DNA of 64,000 bases from Erinaceus europaeus. Taxonomy: Eukaryota; Chordata; Mammalia; Eulipotyphla; Erinaceidae. The translations under genes and the position numbers were made by a program. Shown here piece after piece: positions 43,933-55,700 of this stretch. The stretch spans positions 110,956,353 through 111,020,352 of the forward strand of contig NC_080172.1 of the NCBI RefSeq assembly GCF_950295315.1, written 5' to 3'. Below the pieces are notes generated by a model, which was not told where the DNA came from, ran no database searches, and saw only the letters and a list, made by a program, of their open reading frames with translations. Position 1 is the first letter of the stretch. Each line of letters starts with the position of its first letter.

Positions 43933-45816
43933 TACAGCATGGCAGAATTAAAAAAAAAAATCTGATTCACAGAACTCTTCCCCCCCCCCCCCGAATGAAT
44001 GTCTTATGCTATGACTGGCCAGTTGTGTTTTGTGAGTGAGTGAGTGAGTGAAAAAAAAAATGAGTGAGTTGAGTGACCATAATTTTTGTATGACCCATTG
44101 TGCTCAGAGTACTCTGAAAATTGACTTTATATAAAACGGCTGGACGCAGCCATGGTTTCTGGAGACGTCCAGAAACAGTCCAAAAATTGTTCATTCCCCC
44201 TTTTTATTTCTTTTTTAAGTCTTGATATCAATATGAAATGTTTAGTCTTAAACTGTGTGAGTAAAGATGGTTCAACTATGACAGTAGATCTAAATTCACA
44301 TTTGAAATGATATATCTTATTTACAAGTTTTTCTCCTCCTGTGTGTTATAAACTATATGTTTAATATGCGTGTTTCAAGTTTGGTAAACATTAACTTGAC
44401 AGTTAAATTGTAACTTCGAAGTTACATTTTTACGAGAAGAGGTAAAATCAATTCATTTAAGTAACTGAGTGTTTAAGGTAAAACTCTAAATATTCAATGT
44501 GACAATTCATCATCTCCTAAGTTAAAATACAAATTCTCTATACAGGACATTTTTGGAGGGCCCCCAAAAATGTCCTGTAAGCTATCTTGTGGAAATTAAT
44601 CCACAACAAATTTGGCATCAATCTGATATTGTAAATGTACCAAAAATAAAAATTGTCACTAAAATGTGTTAACTCTAGTAACCTGAGTTTGCTTAAAAAC
44701 CCAATGTAAAAATAGTTAAGAATCAATATATGTGACTTAAATTCGGTATGAAAACTTTGCTATATAAAGACTGCTACATGAGGTCACGTAAAATGACCTT
44801 TACACGAAATTATAAAGATACCTAAACCAATTATAATCATTGAGTTATCAATTGTAGTAAACTTCTAATTTGTTACAAAGTTTTTTCATAAGTAATTGAC
44901 TGCAGCTATGACAAGCTTTCGCATAAAGAAGCATCTGCTCATATAGAATCCCCAGAAATCCATCTTGGACCCCTGACCTCTGACATCACCCACAATTACA
45001 GCCATCCCCCGAAACCCATGATGTGACCTGACACGATCTAGAGAACCTGATTCACAGACTCCGAAGGACAAGACTTTCCTACTGCCTTTCTCTCAACCAT
45101 CGGTGTCTGCTCTTCCTGCTTCCGTTTCGCCCACCATGTTTTGGCGGTTCCAGGTCACTCTCTACAGAGAAGAAAAGTTCCGGTGGCCGTCCTCCTCCAT
45201 CAAGATAGATGTGTGGCATTTATTTCCTGGCCGTTGACATTGGACTGATGCTTCTATAGAACTTGCTGGACACTCCTTTTATACTGCTGGACTTCTTGAA
45301 GAATGACTGTAGCAGTTCATAGAACTTACCGCCAGCTGACTCAGGATTTTGCAATACCAGATCACCCCTCTAGCCCCTCGGCTTATCAGGCCCCCACTCC
45401 TCCACCCATCAGGCTCACTCTGTCTCTTGCTACTCTTACTTATCCCTCCGTCTTGTGCTAGTTCTTTTTAAAGACACTTACACACTATCATTCTGTTTTC
45501 TTCCCAACAGGTTTCCGTTCACCCCTACACTGCTATTCCCCTGACAGAGATGAAGCCTTTTACAGACATTGACCCAGTTATATATGGCCATTAAGTAAGA
45601 GGAAGATGTTGGGGAATTGTGAGGATATGGTTGAGCTTGGAAGGGCTTGAGCCTGAGGGGTGTGTCAATCCTGTAAGTCTCTCTCTCCACGGAGAGGTTG
45701 AACAAGTAGGGACAGTAGAACCCCCCAAAAAGGTGTGCCTCTTATCAGTCTCCCTGCCTCACAAAGTGCCCCGCACTCCTGATACTATGGCAAAAAGTTA
45801 AAAAGAAAGGGGGAGA
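43933..45816 (+). other. ERV-2 3' non-coding region replacing env
   Basis: No env-like frame is visible. It holds an A-run, a 13-C run (43980-43992), a GAGT repeat (about 44032-44050), a perfect 16-bp palindrome GTAACTTCGAAGTTAC (44410-44425), a 16-bp hairpin (44541-44579) and a polypurine tract at about 45799-45816. From 43989 onward it matches the truncated copy at 27442-29270 nearly throughout. Confidence 0.8.
44541..44579 (+). other. Perfect 16-bp hairpin in the ERV-2 3' region
   Basis: TACAGGACATTTTTGG (44541-44556) pairs perfectly with 44564-44579 around a 7-nt loop AGGGCCC. The same stem is intact in the truncated copy (28680-28718), where the loop differs. The position, between the coding region and the 3' LTR, is where simple betaretroviruses carry RNA export elements. 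Confidence 0.75.
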
Positions 45817-46288
45817 TGTTGGGTAGTTGCCACCTCACCCTGGCTTCTGCTTAACCATATGCCTATATAGGGATTTTACTGATCCAAAGCTTTGGTCTAT
45901 TTACATAAATCACTTTTACATAAAGCACTCCAGGGCATTGGTGGTTCTATGATAGGATTCTCTCATGCTCCACCCCCTCCTTGTCACACACTGATCCCTT
46001 CTTTGTCACACTCTGATTTTCACCAGTCACTTTTCTCTCCACCCTCTCTATATCACATCCTGTTTCCACCCTACTTGGAGAGTATAAAAACAGCTGCTCT
46101 TCTGATTAAAGACACTTGGAAATTGCTTTCCGGCTCTGAGAGTTCCAGAGTGTATCTCCTGCGGAAGTTGGTGCAAGCACGAGTTCCTGATGCCTCTCCC
46201 ACACAGCAGCCTAGATCAGCTCCAGTTGAGTTCTCTCCAACCCAGAGAGCACTAGCTCGGGAAGAAGTACCCTCAGGCTATCCCAGCA
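45817..46288 (+). repeat. ERV-2 3' LTR
   Basis: Starts TGTTGGG directly after the polypurine tract (AAAAAGAAAGGGGGAGA) and ends CCAGCA at 46288, followed by ATATGG. Length is 472 bp, the same as the 5' LTR, with seven differences. Confidence 0.94.
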
Positions 46289-46317
46289 ATATGGCATATT
46301 TGTGGTGGTCTGGTTGT

Positions 46318-47292
46318 TTATAGGAGACCTTTCAGAACTTCTTTAAGGTCAGGCTTGGTGATGGTTGCTTCCTTCAACTGTTGCTTGTCTGAGAAGGTTT
46401 TGATGCTTCCATCTAGTCTGAATGACAATCTAGCAGGATATAGTATTCTTGGCTGAAAGCCTTTCTCATTGAGCACTCGATAGATATCTTGCCATTCTCT
46501 TCTGGCCTGTAGTGTTTGTATGGAGAAGTCTGCTGCTAATATTATGGGTTTTCCTTTGTAGGTGACTCTTTGTTTTTCTCTTGCAGCCTTGAGGATCCTT
46601 TCTTTATCCTTATTCCTTTCCATTCTAAGGAAGACATGTCTTGGTGTCTTTAGGTCTGGGTTTATTCTGTTTGGGATCCTCTGTGCTTCTTGAATCTTTA
46701 TGTCTTTGGTGTTGTCTAGCCTAGAGAAATTTTCAGCTATTATGGCCTGGAGAATGCTTTCTTCCTCTCCTTCTCTTTCTTCCTCTGGTAAGCCAATAAT
46801 GCGTATATTGTTTCTTTTGAAGTCATCCCATAGGACTCTGCTGTTGTTTTCAGCATCTCTTAATCTCGTTTTGAGATCTCTTACTTCTTTTTTAGTTGTC
46901 TCTAATTCATCCTCAATCTTGCTAATTCTGTCTTCAGCTTCATAGATTCTACTCTCTCTGCCCTCTACTGCTTCCTGAAGTTCATCTATTTTGTTTCCCT
47001 GCTCTGATACTGTTTTAGCTTGTTCAGCTAGTTGCCTTCATAGCTCAGCGATTTCAGCTTTCAGCTCTCTAATAACCATGAGATAATTAGTATTTTCTTC
47101 CATATTCTCATTTGTTGTTCCTGCATTTCTGATTACAATTTTTTCAAATTCTTTACTCACTCCTGTTATTATTTCCTTGGCTAATGTTTGGATGTTGAAC
47201 TCGTTGTTTTGTGCTTCACCCTCTGGAGGACTTTTAGCTGGACTCTGGTCCTGGTTCGAGTCTCCAATATTTTTTCTTGTTGTTTTAACCAT
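46318..47292 (-). pseudogene. L1-A ORF1 (RNA-binding protein), broken
   Basis: It starts MVKTTRKNIGDSNQDQSP at 47292. A glutamate/lysine-rich coiled-coil-like middle follows after a stop near 47038. The C-terminal domain (46623-46318) has REKQRVTYKGKPIILAADFS and LQARREW..IYRVLNEKGFQPRILYPARL, which are recognisable L1 ORF1p features. Length is near normal, but stops and frame changes are present. Confidence 0.85.
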
Positions 47293-48052
47293 TTTATATA
47301 TTATGTTATGAGTTCCCTTTATCAGTACTTTTCAAATTATTGATCACTATTGCCTGGATTGACTTGTGTCTAAGTAATTTATTTAAAGGGTTTACCGTGG
47401 TTGAAGTTAACAGTTTTTTCAATCCCTGAGTTGGAGCTCAGTGGTGAAAAAGCCTCTTTTTTTTTTTTCTTCCCTGTAGGCTATGGGTGTCTGAGGGCTT
47501 TTAAACTATCAATAGGCTTCTTTGCTTAATCACTGACTCCTGACCAAGAGATAAAGCAGGGTGTGGCAGAGATAATCCAGTGGTTATGCAAAGAGACTTT
47601 CACAGCCCCTCAGCTATGCCACAGAGATATAGGTCTTCTCCTGAGTTTCCCGGTTAGATCTCTGTCCCCTGGTGTCCCTCCCTGTTGCTGCTCCAGATTC
47701 TGAGGGTAGTAGCAACGGAGGCTCAGAGTTGCACTTGGTGAGTCTCTGGGGAGTCCTTTCCTCCCTTCAGCTGTCCCCTTGTTGTGGAGCAGACTGGAGG
47801 TGGTGTCTCCACTGATAAACTGTTGAACTGTTAGCAGTCACTTAGTATCTCCTTAGGCCCCTCTCTCCTCTCTGTCACCAGCCACGCATGTTTGTACTCA
47901 TGGGTGATTTACTGGGTTCCTCTGGTCATTTTAGTCCTGTCTTGTTTTGGTCTGGGTGTTCTCCTTTGGTATTCCTAGTTGATCTGGGAGAGGAAAGGAG
48001 AGGAGAGAAAGCGATCTGCTGCTCATAGCTCTGCCTCCGGAAGTTGAAACCC
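47293..48052 (-). promoter_or_regulatory. L1-A 5' UTR
   Basis: About 760 bp between the ORF1 start and the right target duplication. Read on the minus strand it begins GGGGTTTCAACTTCCGGAGG. It is G/C-richer than its surroundings and differs from the L1-B 5' UTR. Its position implies the internal L1 promoter. No tandem monomers were noticed. Confidence 0.7.
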
Positions 48053-48069
48053 CCCAATTTCCTTTTTTT

Positions 48070-49630
48070 GTGAAATTGCTTTAGCAAAAACTTTCTCCAT
48101 TTGAGAAACGTCTTAGAATTAGCCTGTCATCATAGAGAGTAAAAGGTATAAGGATTTCATTAAAGCCTAGGATACATGGCATAACAGTTATGCACAGAGA
48201 CTCTCATGCCTAAAACTCAAATCCCTGCAACCCCATAAGCCAAAGTACAGCAGTGCTCTGGTAAAATAAGTGAATAAAATAGGAGAAAAGTGCTTGTTTA
48301 TAACACATAGGCTCTGTAGGCTGTGACATTATTATCAGGCTTTGGCTTCTTGATACATGTGACTGACTTTGTTTTACCTGGAACACTGCAAGCTGTGTCT
48401 TAGACCTCACAGTGTGTATAATGGCCTCCAAACATAGCCCATCTCCTCAATCTAGAGACTATGTCTACATTCTACTATGAAGCAGGGAATTATGTCTTGC
48501 ACATTGCTTTTCAATTAGGAATTTTGGTCCAGACTCCCAGAGGGGAAGAAATGTTAGGAGAAGATGACTACATGACTCTGACCCAATTCCATGACGATAC
48601 AAAAAGAAAGAGAGAGAGAGGATAAATTCAGAGGTAGTAATTGGTTCACGTGTGACTTAAAATGAAAGAGAAAGCAGGACCATAGGCAAAAATAGGGAAC
48701 AATAGAGATAGACAGTTATGGAAATAGTAGTCACCCCAAATCTGTGGCATTATGAGAATCCCTGCAATTTCCATTGAAGGGCACGGAGTTGTACAACTCT
48801 GGTGGTGGGGATGGTGTGAAGTTGTATCCCTCATGCTGTGGACAATTGGACTCCTATGTTCACAGCTGACATCCTCACACTCCAGCTGTGAACATAGGTA
48901 CAGCTTAAATGTCCATTGTATGAAAACGCCCAGTTGGTTCTAGCATTTTCATTGATGTCTATCAATCCAGTCTGACTACAGTGCCCTGACTTTTTACCTG
49001 TCTATGTTTCGACAACCATGCCTTATTTTTCTTCAAAATAGCTTAGACTTCCCAGGACCCTCCAACTCTTCCTTTTCCATGATAGCCACATTGTCCTGGC
49101 CAAAATCCCTTCCTTGCACTCCCTTTACCATTATAGAAGACACCAGGCTCCCTCCTAATATCTGTTCCCATCCCCTTTTCCTGATCATGGTTAGATTGAG
49201 AGCCAGTTCTCTTTCGCCAAAGGGGAAGAGGACAGGTTGTTCCCATGTCCAGTAACACAGAAAAAGGCTCTGAAGATTGCCTTTAGCATGATTGGTGGCA
49301 TACATATATGTCAAACTTTTGCTTTGCTCATGACTCTCGGTGTCTCAGTCCTTATTTTAAGGCATAGACAGAGTGTGTTTTGCACTGCTTCTCATACCCA
49401 ACTACACAAGAATGGATGAAGAAATTAGGGGACTCTAGGGAGTACTACCCTACATTTTGGAAGGGTGATACTGGGTCCCTTAGGACCAATGAAGCTGAGG
49501 GTGATTGTGCTCAGTGAAGTGAGTAAGGAGGTGATAAACTAGTACTGGGTAGTTTCTCTCATGTAAGCAATTGAGTATTGAAGTACACGGACACCCCCTC
49601 ACACAAGTCACAGGGATTCAGCTAGTTTTT
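48070..49630. other. Intergenic: segments delta (right part) and epsilon, copy 2, with SINE and dispersed repeat
   Basis: 48070-48265 matches 55467-55700 and includes a second-type SINE (about 48165-48265). 48425-48545 is a dispersed repeat also found inverted at 32770-32885. 48840-49630 matches 56520-56830 in blocks ('ggtgattgtgctcagtgaag', 'gatactgggtccctt'). Simple GA repeats lie near 48605. No gene recognised. Confidence 0.6.
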
Positions 49631-50960
49631 TAATAATTATGAAAGTTATTGCTAAGGTTGGGACCACAGAATTTTGATGGTGTAGGTGTCATGGAATATG
49701 CCCCCCAAAACATCATCTTACTTATTCTATTCTTATATTACTTTATATTATCACAGCACTACTCAGCTCTGGCTTTTGGTGCTGCTGGTATTGAACTTGG
49801 AACATGTGCTTTCTCAGGCATCAAAATGGTTTTGTATAACTATGGCCCTATCTCTCTAACCCTCCATATATACTTGTAATCATGTAAACTATTACTAAAT
49901 CACTAAAGAAATCATTAAAATTGCTTTTTGAAATAGAGAAAATTCTTTCCAAAAGAACTATAAGTGTATATTCTGGAGCAGCAATAGTGACCGTTGTCTA
50001 TGTTAAATTAGCTTATGATCAGTGAAATGCTGAGTTGGCAGGGAGTTGATGTCCCTGAAATACCACACACTGGAGAACTAAATCATGAAATAAAACCATC
50101 TTAGTTTTCAGGCCACATTTAGGTGACACAGTGCTTGATCTGAGGATATACTGTTTTCTGATTTAGTTCCGATGATGAGAACACAAAGCCGCCTCCATGA
50201 CCCAGCATCCTCACCTGAGTAGACATTTCTACATCTCAAGAAACTTCCCTGAATCACCATTGTTCCCTGAGCCCTCATCAGCATAAGGATTCACTCAGAT
50301 GCTGTATATTTGGGGAGTTGGTGTCCATGTCTCCTGCCTCAATGAGTGTTAGTTCATTTATCAGTTTACAAACAGGTTCCCCACTACTATCCCCTTAAAA
50401 GGAAGCTGAAAATCTAGTGAAATGTGTCACATTTGTTTATGGGAAAAGAGAAAGAATGGCAGGGAGGGGTTGGAGGAGGGTCCTCGAGGTGCTGCTACAA
50501 GGTGCTGGAAAGGGCCTGAGATGGGAGTGAGATTGACATGCAGACACCTGTCTTCATGGAATGAAAACATTTATACATGTGCCCACAACTGTACTATAAA
50601 TCACCAACACCAGTCAAATGAAGATGACAGCAGTAAGCATAATAGAATAATGTTTAAAGATGAGACATATACAACACCTCACCCAATACCACATGCTTTT
50701 GCCTACCTGTGCCCAAGTTAACCACCACAGTTTTCAGAATGTCACATAAGTTTGTTGCCTTTTTTTGCATGGATGATGAGACATTCATGTTATTCAATAC
50801 TCCATTGCATATACGAAGAAAACAAAAACTGTGTATTAGTTGTCTATCACCTCCATACTTACCTCACTGAGTATATCACCTTCAATTTCATCCACTTTGT
50901 CCCAAAGTTACAATATTATATTCTTAACTTCCAAAGTAGTACTCCACTGAATCTCCAAAT
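49630..50960. other. Duplicated non-coding segment beta, copy 2
   Basis: Colinear with 19495-21060 and 56830-57850. It has the empty site for the SINE at 20546 (near 50650). No ORF of interest. Confidence 0.7.
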
Positions 50961-51089
50961 TTCTTTTTTAATATTTATTTTATTGACTTTGATTTTATTT
51001 GAAAGGGCCTTAGAAATTGAAAGTGGAAGGATAGAAAATAAGACATAGGGAGAAGGGGGGAGAGAGGAGAGAGAGAGAGAGAGAGAAGA

Positions 51090-51492
51090 ACTAATACCTC
51101 TGCTTTTGAAAGTTTTCCAGAAGATTGAAGACACTGGAATACTCCTTTCCAGCTTCTATGAAGTCCTTATCACTTTCATACCAAAAGAAGACACGGACAC
51201 AACCAAAAAAGAAAATTACAGACCAATATCTTTGATGAACAAAGATGTGAAAATATTGAGCAAAACTCTAGCCAACTGGATACAGCAGTATATTAAAGAG
51301 GTTGTTCATCATGACCAAGTAAGGTTTATCCCAGGCATGCAAGTTTAGTGTAATATATGTAAATCAATCAGTGTGATCCACCACATCAACAAAAGCAAGA
51401 CAAAAAACCACAAGGTCATCTCAATAGATGCACAGAATTCCTTCGATGACATACAACATCGCTTTATCATCAAAACACTACAAATAATAGGA
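51090..51492 (+). mobile_element. L1-A ORF2 internal fragment, plus strand
   Basis: About 400 bp of L1-A reverse-transcriptase sequence (encoding [19 protein letters not shown] and FDDIQHRF pieces), with frameshifts and no 3' end or tail. It directly follows the GA-rich end of segment beta, where segment gamma and a PRAME copy would be expected. Confidence 0.8.
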
Positions 51493-52165
51493 ATAACATC
51501 TGTGCTAAGCCAAGTGCACCACCATCTGGCCCCCTCTGCTTTATATCTTAATGCTTTTTCAGACACCAAGTTGCAAATGCTACCATGATGTCAACATGAC
51601 TTCCCTGGGCAGACGGCCTCATCAGTGTGTTCTAGAAACCCACCCTCTCAGCCTACATTCTTGTCAATCATTATTAAATCATTTATAAAACAGAAAATAT
51701 ATTTCATAGTAAGCTGACAAGTGTTTGCTTGTGTTTATTTTATTGTGAGAAAACATTCCTGGGCTGAGGGAAACAGCATAATGGTAATGCAAAGAGTTCT
51801 TTATGACTGAGGTTACAAGGTCCTAGGTTTTGCAACATAATCACATCCTACTAATCCTGCAAGCCACTGTCATGGGATCAAGACACTTAATGCCTACATG
51901 TTGCTTTTCCCTACACACATTTTCTAGCCAGATTCGGAAGATGACAGTGAAACAAATTGCAGAAGCCAGACCAGGTATTAAATAAAGAAATAATAAATAA
52001 AAAACATTAAGGTCTAATAATTTTTACTTATTAAATAGTAACATAATTCTTTTCTCAAAGATAGTTACTAAAACAACACAATAAAGTACATTCTCTATTA
52101 TCAGTAATTGTAAAATTTATTTGAGAAATTAACAGTATTTTCTACATTTATTTATTGAGTTATTT
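51493..52165. other. Intergenic, AT-rich, possible ancient L1 3' UTR remnant
   Basis: 51555-51645 resembles the L1-B 3' UTR distantly ('ttccctgggcagacggcctca'). The rest is AT-rich, with nothing else recognised. Confidence 0.4.
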
Positions 52166-52169
52166 TAAA

Positions 52170-52350
52170 GATTTTACTTATTTTTATTTGTTTTTCTTAT
52201 TGAATAGAGGCAAAGAGAAACTGAGAGAGGAGGGAGAGGTAGACAGAGGGAAGGAGACAGACATATGCAGCCCTGCTTCACCACTTGTAAATGCCTGCAC
52301 ACTGTAATGTGTGGGATTAACTAGGTGCATCACCACCCACCCCCCAGTAT
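52170..52350 (-). mobile_element. tRNA-derived SINE, minus strand
   Basis: Minus-strand copy of the 20546 SINE type: GA-rich part, 'gcagccctgcttcaccac' and a degraded tRNA-like head 'gtgcatcaccaccc'. Confidence 0.75.
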
Positions 52351-52394
52351 TTTTTTATTTCTTTTTTAATTAATTAATTAATTTATTTATTTAC

Positions 52395-53330
52395 TTATAT
52401 TTAAGAAAGGATAAATTAACAAATCCATAGGGTAGGAGAGGTACAACTCCACACAATTCCCACCACCCAATCTCTTAGAGTGGTTCTCTGGGGAAGCGGA
52501 GCTCCAGGACATATTGGTGGGGTCTTCAGTCCAGGGAAGCCTGGCCAGCATCCTGATGGCATCTGGAACCTGGTAGCTGAAAAGAGAGTTAACATACAAA
52601 GCCAAACAAATTGTTGAGCAATCATGGACGTGAAGCCTGGAATAGTGGAGAGGAAGTGTTACGGGGGGTTCTCACTGCAAACTCTAGTGTACTTCTGCTT
52701 TCAGGTATATATTTTGCAATAGTTTATGGATATGTGTGAACATATTCTCTCTCTCACAGAAACTGGTGTATATCTAGGTTTTGGGACTTTGTTAGAACGT
52801 GAACCACCTGGGATGGAATTAGAGAATGCTATGAAAGGAAAGGTCTCACCCGAGTAATGAAGCTGAAGGGTTGTCATTCCACACGTGAAGTCTCTGGACA
52901 CAGTCTGAAGCGAACCATGTTGAGGTGGCAATCGTTGTGTTGATTAGGTTGCGATCGGCTGATGCAATATTATTTGATATGGATTGGGAGAGGCATATGG
53001 GAAAGTGGGCCCTATCCAGAGGTTCCAGGACTGGGGGAAGTAGAGGCTCTCTAGTGGAGATGTGAGGTTCCTGCTATCTTAGGGTTCCAAAAGACAATCG
53101 ATAGTTAATATTATCATCACATTGTTTGGTAATTGGGTTAACTTTGAAAAGTCCTTTTGTTAGGGTTTGCTGTACAGTACCCAGCATCTTGTATACAGCT
53201 GTGCTATTGGTTGCTTCTGATCTACTTGGTCTAGGCTTTTGAGAGAGTCTGCATATCAAAGACACAGCCTATATATTAAAAAGACTCAGTCTGTGTTTTA
53301 AAAACTTTGAGACATACAATTAATTTTCCC
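52395..53330 (-). mobile_element. L1-B 3' UTR, minus strand
   Basis: A T-rich tail, then about 0.9 kb of L1-B 3' UTR in order, with an internal gap near 52475-52490 (sequence present in other copies is missing). It lacks ORF2, so it is a 5'-truncated copy. Confidence 0.85.
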
Positions 53331-53409
53331 CCCTCTTATATTAATTAAATAGTGATTTATATGACTACACTTTACTAATTTAACTATTTATAATTTTAAT
53401 AATTTACTA

Positions 53410-53628
53410 ATTTTAAGAATTTCTTTATTGGGAAACTAATGTTTTACATCTGACAGTAAATACAATAGTTTCTACGTGCATAACATTCCCCAGTTTTCCA
53501 TATAACAATACAACCCCCACTAGGTCCTCTGCCATCCTTCTTGGAACTGTATTCTCCCCACCCACCCACCCCAGATTCTTTTATTTGGTGCAATACACCA
53601 ATTCCATCAACTAGATTCTATTACCAAC
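53410..53628 (-). mobile_element. L1-A 3' end, minus strand
   Basis: About 200 bp with 'tttctttattgggaaactaatg' and 'acaatagtttctacgtgcat', matching the L1-A 3' UTR. Severely 5'-truncated. Confidence 0.8.
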
Positions 53629-53651
53629 CCTGCTCTAAAATTAAGCAGATG

Positions 53652-53870
53652 CATCAGAGGGGAAGCAATTGAAGAAGCTAGACCTTCCATCTTCTGCACC
53701 CCATAAGGACCCTGGGTCCATACTCCCAGAGAGCTAAATAATAGGAAAGCTCTCAGGGGAAAGGATGGGATACAGGGTTCTGGTGATGGGAATAGGGTGG
53801 AGTCCTACCTTTCTTATCCTATAGCTTTTATCTGTGTTTCCATTTTTATAAATAAAAATTAAAGAAAAAC
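53652..53870 (+). mobile_element. Old L1-B-like 3' end with target duplication
   Basis: A diverged L1-B-like 3' UTR end and tail, flanked by AATTAAGCAGATG at 53639-53651 and 53871-53883. It is more diverged than other L1-B copies yet keeps a perfect duplication. Confidence 0.78.
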
Positions 53871-53883
53871 AATTAAGCAGATG

Positions 53884-54920
53884 TAGATCAATCTTCATAT
53901 GAAATTTTAGGCAGGGAAGGTAAAGTGATTATGCAAATGAGTCTCTTGCCTGAGGCCACATTTCTGAGCTGATCTCATCCAGTGAAGAACCATATTGTGC
54001 CTCCTGGCAAGGATGAGAACAGAGCCCCACCCTGCCCCCTGCTGCTCTGTAGAGTGAATGGATCTCCATTTTGACCAACCCCTGATGCATTAAATTCTTT
54101 TTTGGTTTTATTCTTTATTAATTCTTTAATATTGACTCACCAAATTATATGCCATCAGGGGTATGATTCTGGACAGGGGTAGATGGTATCATTGTTATTC
54201 AAAGAGATTCTCATGCTTGAGGCTACAAAGTGCCAGGTTCAATCCTCTGCACTATAAACCAGAGCTCAGCAGTGCTTTGGTTAAAAAAAAAAAAAAAAAG
54301 ATGGGGGAGTGGGGTTATAATTCTATAACATTCCATTGCCAGCATTCTGAATTCCCAATCCCTCCATTGCAAGCCCCAGCAGTTCTCCTAAGGCTGAAGA
54401 CATGAGTTAAGTGTCATCTCTACAACTATCTATATGTATTTGAACACATTGCCCCCTTCTCCAAGTCCCCACACAATCTTCAATTTCCAAGTCACACATA
54501 ACCCTGTTCCTACAATCAAAGTCAAGGTTGTTAAAACATTAATGTTCTTCTTGTTATTGTCAGTAGTATTTTGTAACCATTATGATCTGAGCCTAGAGTC
54601 CAACTTTGATACTCCTAGATGCTATGTTCTTGAGTTCTTTGGGAGCATATTGAATTCTCCACAGTGTCACACCCAGTACTGAATGCTTATATGGCTTCAA
54701 CTCTACCAATATCATGATAGGATCGCTTCCAGAGTCAACCACAAGTAGTCTCCAATAGTCAGCCTCTCTACCAGAGGACACAAGGCTACAGCAGAAGAAC
54801 CTGTACCGACACATCTTGCCTTCAATGGCCATCACTCACACAGTTTTCAGTCTGATGGGCCACATGAGAGTTTTGCCCCATGCCACCTGCATCAATCTTT
54901 GCAAATTATTAATCAATTTT
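53884..54920. other. Intergenic with one SINE; no gene recognised
   Basis: A second-type SINE occupies 54165-54299 (B-box-like GGTTCAATCC, A-run tail). The rest shows no coding signal that I can support. Confidence 0.5.
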
Positions 54921-54939
54921 TAGCACTTTTTAAAAAATT

Positions 54940-55180
54940 CTTATTGTTTATATAGTTGCTGTTGGATAGGACAGAGTGAAATGGAGAGAGGAGTGAGAAG
55001 ACAGAGAGGGGGAGAGACAGATAGACAGACAGATAGACAGCTGCTTCACCGCCTGAGAAGAGCATGCCCACCCCTTCACGTGGGCATACGGGGACTTAAA
55101 GCAGTATCCTTATCGCCAGTCCTTGTGCTTTGCTTCATGTGCGCTTAAGCCAAAGCGCCACCGCACAGCTGCTCATCAAT
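54940..55180 (-). mobile_element. SINE, minus strand, with (GACA)-rich body
   Basis: Similar to 33090-33330: GA-rich body with 'gacagatagacagacagatag', 'gcttcaccgcctgagaag' and a degenerate head 'cttaagccaaagcgccacc'. Confidence 0.6.
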
Positions 55181-55309
55181 TTATTTACTAATTAATTAAA
55201 TTTTATTTATTTACTAATTAATTAATTTTTATTTATTTGTTTTCTTTTTGTTGCACTTGTTTTGTTATAGTTGTTGTAGGTATTGTTGTTGTTAGGCAGC
55301 AGGAAAATA

Positions 55310-55700
55310 AATAAATAAATAAGCAAAATTGTTTCATTAATATCATTGTGGGATAGAGAGACAGAGCCCGAGCTTCACAGTGGCACGTGTCACACCAGGG
55401 TGGAACTCAGGGCCTCATGATGGAGACTCAGGCACTTTATCTACTGCACCACCTCTTGCTCACCCAGTTTCCTTCTTTGTGAAATTGCTTTAGCAAAAAC
55501 ATTCGCCATTTTCAGAACGTCTTAGAATAAGTCTGTCCTCATAGATAGTAAAAGATAAAAGGATTTCATCAAAGACTGGGATACATGGCATGATAGTTAT
55601 GCCCAAAGACCCTCATGCCTGAGGCTCCAATGTCCCAGTTCATTCCCATGTACCACCATAAGCCAAAGAACAGCAGTGCTCTGATTAAAAAAAAAAAAAA
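55310..55700. other. Duplicated segment delta, copy 3 (empty site of the large L1)
   Basis: Colinear with 33410-33579 plus 48070-48265. The site where the large L1-A sits in copy 2 is uninterrupted here (about 55455-55475). A second-type SINE at 55575-55700 is shared by both copies. Confidence 0.75.

Larger units (their letters stand above)
38575..46288 (+). mobile_element. ERV-2: complete IAP-like betaretroviral provirus without env
   Basis: A 7,714-bp provirus with two 472-bp LTRs and a 6-bp target duplication ATATGG (38569-38574 and 46289-46294). Order: LTR, primer-binding site, gag, pro, pol, a non-coding region of about 1.9 kb where env would lie, polypurine tract, LTR. The LTRs differ at 7 positions by my count, so the copy is fairly young. 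Gag begins with a hydrophobic segment instead of a myristoylation signal, as in intracisternal A-type particles. Pol is broken by one stop. It inserted between ORF1 and ORF2 of the large L1-A. Confidence 0.94.
33580..48052 (-). mobile_element. Full-length L1-A with 3' transduction, hosting ERV-2
   Basis: CCCAATTTCCTTTTTTT lies at both ends (33563-33579 and 48053-48069), and 55455-55475 shows the empty site, so everything between came in as one insertion plus later nested ones. Read from 48052: 5' UTR (760 bp), ORF1 (47292-46318), ERV-2 between ORF1 and ORF2, ORF2 (38541 to about 34350), 3' UTR, an A-run (34153-34170 as T), about 54 bp of unique sequence (34099-34152), then an L1-B 3' UTR end to 33580. 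The last two parts look like downstream flank carried along by readthrough transcription. Both ORFs have breaks. Confidence 0.87.

Noticed and set aside
44030..44070. GAGT repeat as a CRISPR-like or functional array
   Set aside because: It is a simple tetranucleotide repeat next to an A-run in a mammalian ERV. There are no spacers.
44886..45071. A 61-codon frame antisense to ERV-2, also present at 28186-28371
   Set aside because: Both copies descend from the same ERV sequence, so shared openness is expected. No domain, no promoter, and it lies in the non-coding 3' region.
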